Source: Bacillota bacterium
GTDB lineage: Bacteria; Bacillota; Clostridia; Oscillospirales; Ruminococcaceae
DNA length: 26,360 bases
Direction: 5' to 3'
Assembly: GCA_023415575.1 (NCBI GenBank)
Contig: JAEZKF010000017.1
Coordinates: 1-26,360, forward strand
The position numbers and the translations under genes were made by a program. The notes under the pieces were generated by a model. The model made no database searches. It saw only the letters and a program-made list of their open reading frames with translations, and was not told the DNA's origin. This document shows positions 8,193-14,315 of this stretch, piece by piece (the stretch's first letter is position 1; each line of letters starts with the position of its first letter).

Positions 8193-9194
8193 TTAACGGT
8201 TGTTAAATGCCGGTGAGTATTTGGCTGCAAGCAGGATTGCCTCAATCATGCTGACGGCGCTTGCAATGCCCTTGCCTGCGATGTCAAGTGCGGTACCGTG
8301 GTCTACCGAGGTGCGCAGGATAGGCATGCCAAGGGTAATCGAGATGGTACGTTCAAAGTCCAGTGTCTTTGTTGCGATATGGCCCTGGTCGTGGTAAAGG
8401 GACAATACGCTGTTAAACCGACCCTGCAGAGCCATATGGAAGACCGAGTCCGCGCCGATGGGGCCGGTAACCCGATAGCCCTCGCTTTGCAGCTGCTCAA
8501 TAGCGGGCATAACCTCGCGAACCTCCTCATCGCCGAACAGACCGTGCTCACCGCTGTGGGGATTCAGCCCCGCAATTGCCATAAGCCCGTCGTTGATGCC
8601 GAGTGTTTTGAGTGCCTCGGTGCACCGCTTGACGTAGTCAACAATGCGGTCCTTTGTCACCATATCGCACGCCTTGCGCAGCGATACATGGCGGGACAGG
8701 AAGAACACGCGCAGGCCCCGAACCTCAAACATCGTCAGCGGGTCGTCTGTGCCGGTCAATGCGCCGAAAATCTCGGTATGACCGATAAAGTTCACCCCCC
8801 CTGCCTTGAGCGATTCCTTGTTGATGGGTGTAGTGGCGACAGCATGCACCTTGCCTTCGTTTGCAAGCGCGATGCTCTTTTCGATGTAGTCATAGGCCGC
8901 CTTGCCGCACATTCCGCTGACCTCGCCGATGCGCAGTTTATCCATATCGATGTTGTTCAGCGCAATGAGGTTGAGTACTCCTTGCGAGTAGTCGCCCTGT
9001 TCAGGCTCTGTGATGATGTTGGTTTTGAGCGTGATGCCAGTGATGCCGTAGGCGTTCTCGACCACTGCCGGGTCACCTACTACCACACAGCGCGCGGTGT
9101 CCTGAACCTGCTTGTCCGCTAAGGCGCGGACGACTATCTCAGGCCCTATCCCCGCAGGGTCTCCGATTGGTATTGCGATGATTGGTTTTTCCAT
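8193..9194 (-). CDS. pdxA2: PdxA-type 4-phospho-sugar-acid dehydrogenase (PdxA2-like)
   Basis: A 333-residue member of the PdxA (4-hydroxythreonine-4-phosphate dehydrogenase) family. Visible signatures are GDPAGIGPE (11-19), GHTE (His139), NPHSGEHG (His213) and YHDQGH (His268). His169, His213 and His268 correspond in position to the three metal-binding histidines of PdxA. The C-terminal DHGTALDIAGKG is also intact. PdxA homologues next to a DUF1537 kinase are known to act on D-threonate or D-erythronate 4-phosphate (PdxA2), oxidising and decarboxylating it to dihydroxyacetone phosphate, rather than in vitamin B6 synthesis. No other pdx gene is in the window, which supports the catabolic reading. 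The ATG at 9194 has AAAGGGG a suitable distance upstream. A 64-bp gap separates it from the kinase gene. Confidence 0.9.
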   Translation of the reverse strand: MEKPIIAIPIGDPAGIGPEIVVRALADKQVQDTARCVVVGDPAVVENAYGITGITLKTNIITEPEQGDYSQGVLNLIALNNIDMDKLRIGEVSGMCGKAAYDYIEKSIALANEGKVHAVATTPINKESLKAGGVNFIGHTEIFGALTGTDDPLTMFEVRGLRVFFLSRHVSLRKACDMVTKDRIVDYVKRCTEALKTLGINDGLMAIAGLNPHSGEHGLFGDEEVREVMPAIEQLQSEGYRVTGPIGADSVFHMALQGRFNSVLSLYHDQGHIATKTLDFERTISITLGMPILRTSVDHGTALDIAGKGIASAVSMIEAILLAAKYSPAFNNR

Positions 9195-9258
9195 GCTTAA
9201 TATCCCCTTTCAAGAGTGAATGTGGTTGCGGATAACTTGTTGTTATGTCTACTGCATC

Positions 9259-10563
9259 TTATATAAACAATTTCTCTTTTAAATAGTGTACGCAGGTAAC
9301 AAGGGCGTTTTCGTCCCCTACCATGCCGCCCTTGGTGACGATTTTAAGCCCCTCGTAGCGTCCGCCCATGAGCTCTCCGTATGCTGCTAGCGGAACAACC
9401 TCGCTGAGCAGGCGCAGACCAACTGCCTCAAACCTGTGGCACACCGCTACGGTGATGTCACCGCCGCAGGAATAGAGCCCGGCAAAACGGGGGTCAGCGG
9501 CGAGGACGATATCGCAGATCTCTGCGATGGCGTCGTTGATGCGCTCGGAAAGGGTGTTAGCGGAGCAGCCAAACCGCTGCATAAACGGCTCAAACGGCAC
9601 CCTGCGTTCGGGTACGATGCCTGAACCGATGATGCTGCAAACCTCGTACTCGTCGCCGGCGTGCAGCACTTTATTTGCGACACGCTTTACCTCGGCATCG
9701 CGGCGGTCCCCTCCCTCAAGCAGCTCGCCAACCTCGATATAGACGTTGTGTACGGGCTGGGAGAGCAGAAACTGCTCTACCTGTGTACGGGCCACCGCAT
9801 TCACGCTGCCTACCGCAACCAAGATTCGCTTGCTTGCCTGTTGGGTGGTGGGGTCAATCATCTTGCGGGCAACGGTGGCGGTGAATACACCTGGGTCGAC
9901 CGCGACAAACGAAGTGCCGCTAGCAAGAATTGCATCGGCGCACAGGTCGATGTCTTCTTGCGTCACAGCATCAAACAGGATAATCCGAACGCCGTTCTTG
10001 CGCAGTTCCTGTATTCTTGCCGTTACATGATCCTTACCCTTGGTCAGGTCGTTGATGGTGATGCTGTCCACCGGATAGCGCGACTGGGCGCTAAACAGTT
10101 CAAAGGCCTTTGAGGTGTGGATGGGGTTCTTTGGGTCGGCTGCGGCTTCGGTCTTGTGCAGGGGCAGGCCGTTTACGAGCAGGTACCCGCCCACCATCAC
10201 CCTTCCCGATGCGGGAAAGCAGGGTACCACCATGGCGATGCGGTCATCGCCCAGGGCATCTAAGATGGCGTCGGTTTCACTGCCGAGGTTGCCTCGCAGG
10301 GTGCTGTCAATGCGCTTGGAATACACCTTGACCTGATCGGACTTGAGGATGTTCGTCACATTATAAACTCGGTTGTAGGCGATGTCCGGCTCTACGCTGC
10401 GGCTGTCGGTGGGGTAAACCACGCAGTCACAAGAGGACAGGTTTTGCAGCGAGAGGCGTTCTTCGTTCATAACGGTATAGGTCGTGAGATTGAATTTTGT
10501 CAGAAGCACGCCGGTGGCGTTTGCTCCGGTCAGGTCGTCGGCGATTACAACACATTGCAGCAT
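9259..10563 (-). CDS. dtnK: Four-carbon acid sugar kinase (DUF1537)
   Basis: A 434-residue kinase of the DUF1537 (four-carbon acid sugar kinase) family. The N-terminal substrate-binding domain opens with the hallmark IADDLTGAN (DDLTGA at 9-14) and continues with YPTDSRS, KRIDSTLRGN and VVPCFPASGR. The C-terminal nucleotide-binding domain has SCGGDITVAVC and ends with KGGMVGDENAL. It should phosphorylate a C4 sugar acid at O4 and pass the product to the PdxA-type enzyme encoded next; D-threonate and D-erythronate are the substrates known for such pairs, and which one applies here cannot be decided by eye. The ATG follows the DeoR stop codon directly (TAAATG), with GAGGAGG upstream inside the regulator gene, so the two are co-translated. 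The symbol assumes the threonate branch. Confidence 0.88.
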   Translation of the reverse strand: MLQCVVIADDLTGANATGVLLTKFNLTTYTVMNEERLSLQNLSSCDCVVYPTDSRSVEPDIAYNRVYNVTNILKSDQVKVYSKRIDSTLRGNLGSETDAILDALGDDRIAMVVPCFPASGRVMVGGYLLVNGLPLHKTEAAADPKNPIHTSKAFELFSAQSRYPVDSITINDLTKGKDHVTARIQELRKNGVRIILFDAVTQEDIDLCADAILASGTSFVAVDPGVFTATVARKMIDPTTQQASKRILVAVGSVNAVARTQVEQFLLSQPVHNVYIEVGELLEGGDRRDAEVKRVANKVLHAGDEYEVCSIIGSGIVPERRVPFEPFMQRFGCSANTLSERINDAIAEICDIVLAADPRFAGLYSCGGDITVAVCHRFEAVGLRLLSEVVPLAAYGELMGGRYEGLKIVTKGGMVGDENALVTCVHYLKEKLFI

Positions 10564-11355
10564 TTACACCGGTTCCTCCTCGTTTGGTATTGAAATGATA
10601 TTAATGCGCTTTTCTTTGATGATTCTTTCTTCTTCTGCGGAGAACACCTTATCGGTAATGACCGCCGTGTAGTCGGCTAAGTTGTTGATGCGCACCATTG
10701 CGCGGCGGGTGAACTTTGAGGCATCTGCCACGAGATAGCTCTTGCTTGAAATCTCGGTGGCAAGCCGCTTTAGAAAGGCCTTTTCGATGGTGGGCGTCAT
10801 GATGTTAAACTCCGAGTCGATGGACGCAGCACCGATAAAGGAGATGTCTACCCGGATGTCGGCGAGCATGCGCTCGGCGAAGTTGCCTAAGGTGCTGCCG
10901 GTGCTCGGCTGCATCTCGCCGCCGATAACGATCGTTCGAATGCCCGTGTTGGCCGCTCGCCGGAATAACAAGCCGGCTATGAGAATATCGTTTGTGACAA
11001 TCGTCAAATCCTTAATGCGGCACAGGCGCTCGGCAATCTGATAGGTTGTTGTGCCGGTATCTAAAAACACCGTGCTCCCCTCGTGTACAAGGCTGACACA
11101 GTAGTCTGCGATGTTTCGTTTGGCTCTTTGGTTGGTGCTGCTTTTTGCGTCGTAGTGCTGTTCATGCTCGTTTTCGGTTTTGAGTGCAGCCCCGCCGTGC
11201 AGGCGCTGAATCGCCCCGCTCTTGCGGCATTTTTCAAGGTCGCGGCGGATGGTCATCTCACTGACGCCAAACTGCTGGGCGAGTTCTTCTACCTTTACAA
11301 AGCCCTGCTCGTTGATAAGCTCCAGTATGCGTTTAATGCGCTCTTGGGCGAGCAT
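10564..11355 (-). CDS. DeoR-family transcriptional regulator
   Basis: A 263-residue DeoR/GlpR-type repressor. Residues 1-57 form the winged helix-turn-helix, with VEELAQQFGVSEMTIRRDLE carrying the recognition helix. The rest is the DeoRC phosphosugar-sensing domain, with DTGTTTYQIAERL (99-111) and IVTNDILIAG. It is the first gene of the acid-sugar cassette and abuts the kinase. The frame is open further upstream to 11430, but the ATG at 11353-11355 gives the usual DeoR N-terminus MLAQERIKRIL, and a GGGGTGG element precedes it. By family precedent the ligand should be a phosphorylated intermediate such as threonate 4-phosphate; that is inference. It probably represses its own operon through the dyads near 11385-11436. 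Confidence 0.92.
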   Translation of the reverse strand: MLAQERIKRILELINEQGFVKVEELAQQFGVSEMTIRRDLEKCRKSGAIQRLHGGAALKTENEHEQHYDAKSSTNQRAKRNIADYCVSLVHEGSTVFLDTGTTTYQIAERLCRIKDLTIVTNDILIAGLLFRRAANTGIRTIVIGGEMQPSTGSTLGNFAERMLADIRVDISFIGAASIDSEFNIMTPTIEKAFLKRLATEISSKSYLVADASKFTRRAMVRINNLADYTAVITDKVFSAEEERIIKEKRINIISIPNEEEPV

Positions 11356-11410
11356 TTTCACCACCCCATTATGTTGTTTATTGTTCTTTTGTGTTCGTTG
11401 TTGTGTCCTA

Positions 11411-11438
11411 ATTATACGCCATAGACACATCGTGTCAA
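11411..11438 (-). promoter_or_regulatory. Consensus sigma-A promoter of the acid-sugar operon, with operator-like dyad
   Basis: Reading the minus strand, TTGACA (11438-11433) and TATAAT (11416-11411) both match consensus exactly with a 16-bp spacer. The dyad GACAC-3 nt-GTGTC (11424-11436) overlaps the -35 and spacer. Downstream, the leader (about 11400-11372, minus strand) is rich in repeated GAACA/AACA units (ACGAACAC, AAGAACAA), resembling DeoR/GlpR half-sites. Autorepression by the DeoR product is the likely use. Confidence 0.75.
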
Positions 11439-11675
11439 GAGAATGGTGAAAATTTTATTAATTTTTATATATAATCCATAATACCAATGTACGCAATTTA
11501 CAATAAAACGGATGTGAACCTATCATTTTCGAACACCAAAAAGGTGCGGCTTGATATATTATTATCAAAGTGAGATTCCAACTGCATATTAACACTAAGA
11601 TGAACCAAAGTTTGCATGTTCCCTTTTGGTATAAAAACCAGTCAAAACTCACAGTGGATTTTACTGTATAAAACA

Positions 11676-11684
11676 TGGTATAAT
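11676..11684 (+). promoter_or_regulatory. Extended -10 promoter
   Basis: TGGTATAAT (11676-11684) is an exact extended -10 element with a perfect TATAAT; no good -35 lies 17 bp upstream, as is common for extended -10 promoters. It points toward degV, giving a leader of roughly 265 nt that includes the foldable segment at 11701-11753. Confidence 0.5.
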
Positions 11685-11700
11685 AAACTTCAATAAAAAA

Positions 11701-11753
11701 GCAGCCGGTTCCTGCACTGTGTGCGGTCATATCCTCATATGGCAGGTGGCGCC
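11701..11753 (+). ncRNA. Possible structured leader or small RNA (unassigned)
   Basis: This GC-rich island in AT-rich DNA can fold. CCTGC (11711-11715) pairs with GCAGG (11742-11746), enclosing CATAT/ATATG (11729-11733 with 11736-11740 approximately, CCT(C) loop) and a GCAC/GTGC hairpin (11714-11724) that partly competes with the outer stem. It lies about 10 nt downstream of the extended -10 promoter. It matches no riboswitch class that I recognise. The pairing may be chance. Confidence 0.25.
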
Positions 11754-11957
11754 TAAATTACCAGTAGTTTTATTATTGTTCTCAAAAGTACCAGCAAATT
11801 ATCAAGACTTGCTGAAATAAACCATCAGTTTTTCTTTTTTTGATGCATGCCACGTTTTTAGTACACAAAAAAGAACATTTACCGCGCTGTTTTATGATGC
11901 CCGCGTTCTTGTAGCGGCATGACCGTAAGTCAATCAATATCAGGAGGAATGATTATT

Positions 11958-12797
11958 GTGATAAAAATTACCGCAGACAGTACTTGCGATTTATCACCGG
12001 AGATTCTTGCCGAGCTGGATATCACGCTGGCCCCGCTCGGTGTTGTTGTTGAAGATACAACCTATCACGACGGGGTCGACATCTTCCCCGCCGATGTCTT
12101 CCGCTATGTAGATACCGAGGGTAAGACCTGTAAGACCTCTGCTGTAAACGTATTTGAATATGACTCCCTATTCCGCCAGTTTGCAAGCGAGTACGACGCA
12201 GTTATCCATGTCTGCCTCGGCTCGGGCTTTTCCGCGTGCTACCAGAATGCGCGCGTAGCCGCTGAGGAGTTTGATAACGTCTATGTGATCGATTCGCAAA
12301 ACCTGTCAACCGGCAGCGGACATATCGTTTATGAGGCGGCCCGCATGGCGAAAGACGGGCTTACTGCTCCTGAAATCTGCGCACGGCTTGAAGACCTTGT
12401 ACCACGCATTGAGGCGAGCTTTGTTATTGATAGGCTTGATTACCTCTATAAGGGCGGACGGTGCTCGGCACTTGCCATGCTGGGTGCAAACCTGTTGCAG
12501 CTCAAGCCCTGCATTGAGGTAATTGACGGCAAGATGACGGTAGGCAAAAAGTACCGCGGCCGATTTGACCATTGTCTTGAGATGTATGTGCAGGACCGTC
12601 TGACCGGACGTGACGATATCGTTTACGACCGCGTATTCATCACCCACCCCATGTGTTCACCCGAAACGGTGGAAAAAGTACGCGAAACGGTTAAACGGCT
12701 TGCTCCGTTTGTGGATATCATTGAAACACGCGCGGGCTGCACTATCTCCAGCCACTGCGGGCCGAACACGCTCGGTATTCTCTTTATCCGCAAATAA
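11958..12797 (+). CDS. DegV family fatty-acid-binding protein
   Basis: A 279-residue DegV (EDD-fold) protein. The N-terminus ITADSTCDLSPE (4-15), the KTSAVN segment with Ser61, the LGSGFSACYQNA stretch, VIDSQNLSTGSGHIV and DYLYKGGRCS are family hallmarks, and the C-terminus ends with the usual HCGPNTLGILFI. DegV proteins bind fatty acids or acyl phosphate carriers (FakB-type), handing them to the FakA kinase; no fakA is nearby, so which job this paralogue has is unknown. The GTG at 11958 was chosen over upstream starts because AGGAGG lies 10 nt before it and the protein then begins exactly at the first family beta strand. It is a single-gene unit closed by a terminator. Confidence 0.92.
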   Translation: MIKITADSTCDLSPEILAELDITLAPLGVVVEDTTYHDGVDIFPADVFRYVDTEGKTCKTSAVNVFEYDSLFRQFASEYDAVIHVCLGSGFSACYQNARVAAEEFDNVYVIDSQNLSTGSGHIVYEAARMAKDGLTAPEICARLEDLVPRIEASFVIDRLDYLYKGGRCSALAMLGANLLQLKPCIEVIDGKMTVGKKYRGRFDHCLEMYVQDRLTGRDDIVYDRVFITHPMCSPETVEKVRETVKRLAPFVDIIETRAGCTISSHCGPNTLGILFIRK

Positions 12798-12820
12798 GCG
12801 GAAAGCTTAGAACTGATGAA

Positions 12821-12860
12821 AAGTCTTACGGGATTCGCGCCAAAACCGTAAGACTTTTTT
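12821..12860 (+). terminator. Rho-independent terminator of degV
   Basis: AAGTCTTACGG (12821-12831) pairs with CCGTAAGACTT (12846-12856) around a 14-nt loop and is followed by a T run to 12860. It separates degV from the MFS gene. Confidence 0.9.
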
Positions 12861-12896
12861 GCTATCATTATAGAAAACCACTTGGGAGGAGCATTC

Positions 12897-14105
12897 ATGC
12901 CGTCAAAGTCCAATCAATGGAAGTCGAGGGCTGCCATCTTTTTAATAAGCCAAATGGTATCCATCTTCGGTTCTTCGGTGGTAGGGTACGCCGTAATCTG
13001 GTATATTACGCTTGAAACCTCATCCTCAAGTTTGATGGGCATTAGTATCATTTGCTCATTCGTTCCCCAGATTATTATTTCGTTGTTCGCCGGAGTATGG
13101 GCAGACCGGTACAGCCGCAAGGTGATTATTATCCTTTCCGACCTGTTTACTGCGGTATCCACCCTTGTTTTGGCGGTGTTGTTCCTTTCCGGGTTTCGCT
13201 CCCTTACGATGATATTTATCATCACCGCCCTTCGTTCCCTGGGAGGCGGAGTCCAGAGTCCTGCTGTTTCCGCTATCCTGCCGCAGATTGTGCCAACAGA
13301 CAAGCTGACAAAGGTAAACGGGCTCAACAACGCCCTTTCATCCGTCCTGCAGCTCCTTTCCCCCGCCATCGGCGGTGTGCTGCTGGCGACATTTGGGTTC
13401 GGCGCAACGATGTTTATTGATGTCATATCTGCCCTGCTTGCCGTATGTATTATGCTGTTTTTGAAGGTGGAACACCAGCCGCGTGAGCTATCCGGGCAGT
13501 CTTCTCTTAGCCAGCTTGCACAGGGATTTCGGTACACAAGCACCCATCCTCTCTTAAGGCGGCTGTTAATCCTATTTGCCGTATACTTTTTTATGGTTAC
13601 ACCGGCCGCATTCCTGACCCCCGTTATGATTGCGCGCAGCTTTGGCGACGAGGTGTGGCGTCTAACTGCCAACGAGATGGTTTGGACAGCGGGGTCGCTT
13701 TTGGGTGGTTTGATTATCTCGGTATGGGGCGGCTTTAAAAACCGCCTTGCAACCTTTATGCTCTCCTGCGCGGGTTTTGGTGTCACCTTTGCCCTGCTTG
13801 GCTTGGTAAGCAACTTTTATGTGTATCTAGCTGTGATGTTTATCTCAGGCATCTTTATGCCCATTGCAGCAACTACCGAGACGGTTCTGATTCAGGAAAC
13901 GGTACCGGAGGAGATGCTCGGCCGCGTTTTCTCGATTGTTCAGATTATCATTACCGCCGCCATGCCGCTTGGCATGCTGCTCTTTGGCCCGCTCGGCGAC
14001 ATCGTTCCCATCGAATGGTTGTTGATTATATCAGGAGGCATACTGGTTGTTATCAGCCCGTTTGCTCTGCTCTGCAGCAGGCCGGAGAAGACCAGCAAAG
14101 GTTAG
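12897..14105 (+). CDS. MFS permease (MefA-like efflux type)
   Basis: A 402-residue major facilitator superfamily permease with about 12 hydrophobic helices. The inter-helix 2-3 loop carries motif A, GVWADRYSRK (66-75). The overall pattern (an N-terminus reading SQMVSIFGSSVVGYAVIWYI, and TETVLIQETVPEEMLGRVFS late in the protein) is that of the MefA/MefE-like macrolide-efflux and related enterobactin-exporter group. A drug or metabolite efflux role is inferred from that group only; no resistance can be claimed. The ATG at 12897 is preceded by GGGAGGA at 6 nt; a TTG at 12882 is in frame but overlaps that site. It is flanked by terminators and so probably forms its own transcript. Confidence 0.9.
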   Translation: MPSKSNQWKSRAAIFLISQMVSIFGSSVVGYAVIWYITLETSSSSLMGISIICSFVPQIIISLFAGVWADRYSRKVIIILSDLFTAVSTLVLAVLFLSGFRSLTMIFIITALRSLGGGVQSPAVSAILPQIVPTDKLTKVNGLNNALSSVLQLLSPAIGGVLLATFGFGATMFIDVISALLAVCIMLFLKVEHQPRELSGQSSLSQLAQGFRYTSTHPLLRRLLILFAVYFFMVTPAAFLTPVMIARSFGDEVWRLTANEMVWTAGSLLGGLIISVWGGFKNRLATFMLSCAGFGVTFALLGLVSNFYVYLAVMFISGIFMPIAATTETVLIQETVPEEMLGRVFSIVQIIITAAMPLGMLLFGPLGDIVPIEWLLIISGGILVVISPFALLCSRPEKTSKG

Positions 14106-14142
14106 CTTTTTTACCGCAATTAATTAGCCTGATGTTTTATGT

Positions 14143-14179
14143 AAACAAGCCACCCGTCGGAATGACGGGTGGCTTGTTT
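14143..14179 (+). terminator. Terminator of the MFS gene
   Basis: A perfect 16-bp stem, AAACAAGCCACCCGTC (14143-14158) with GACGGGTGGCTTGTTT (14164-14179), has a 5-nt loop and sits 37 bp after the MFS stop codon. The flanking A and T bases make it usable from both directions. Confidence 0.9.
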
Positions 14180-14223
14180 GTTAAGGCACAAATCAACACT
14201 GTGTTATATCTTTCTCAATAAAG

Positions 14224-14261
14224 AACGGGTGGAAATCAAAGAATCGGTCTCCACCCGTTTT
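14224..14261. terminator. Terminator between convergent MFS and giant-protein genes
   Basis: AACGGGTGGA (14224-14233) pairs perfectly with TCCACCCGTT (14250-14259); TTTT follows on the plus strand. It lies 55 bp beyond the stop codon of the minus-strand giant gene and probably ends that transcript, with the upstream hairpin (14143-14179) as a second stop. Its stem shares ACGGGTGG with that neighbour. Confidence 0.75.
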
Positions 14262-14315
14262 GCCTTGTATGGGAGGATCAGTCACGCCACAACAAGGACT
14301 TGTGTGTAATTGAAA

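Larger units (their letters stand above)
11439..11957. other. AT-rich intergenic region upstream of degV
   Basis: About 520 bp without a supportable gene. A minus-strand frame at 11458-11730 is open but has low-complexity hydrophobic composition, no ribosome binding site and no recognisable domain, so it was left out. The stretch contains an extended -10 promoter and a foldable segment (both listed) and otherwise AT-rich sequence. The degV ribosome binding site AGGAGG is at 11942-11947. Confidence 0.5.

Noticed and set aside
8298..9122. 274-codon plus-strand frame opposite the PdxA-type gene
   Set aside because: The opposite strand carries all PdxA signatures. This frame is long only because of codon bias in the real gene.
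8193..9194. Vitamin B6 biosynthesis by the PdxA-type gene
   Set aside because: The gene lies in one transcript with a DUF1537 kinase, a sugar-acid permease and a DeoR regulator, which fits the catabolic PdxA2 role better.
11458..11730. Minus-strand frame of 90 codons
   Set aside because: It has no ribosome binding site, an AT-driven hydrophobic composition and no domain, and it overlaps the extended -10 promoter and foldable segment.
11701..11753. Known riboswitch upstream of degV
   Set aside because: I compared it by eye with TPP, FMN, SAM, cobalamin, fluoride, ZTP, guanidine, manganese and tetrahydrofolate consensus elements and saw no match.
12914..13813. 299-codon minus-strand frame opposite the MFS gene
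   Set aside because: It is Arg/Pro/Thr-rich with no hydrophobic pattern or domain and is a mirror of the MFS coding sequence.
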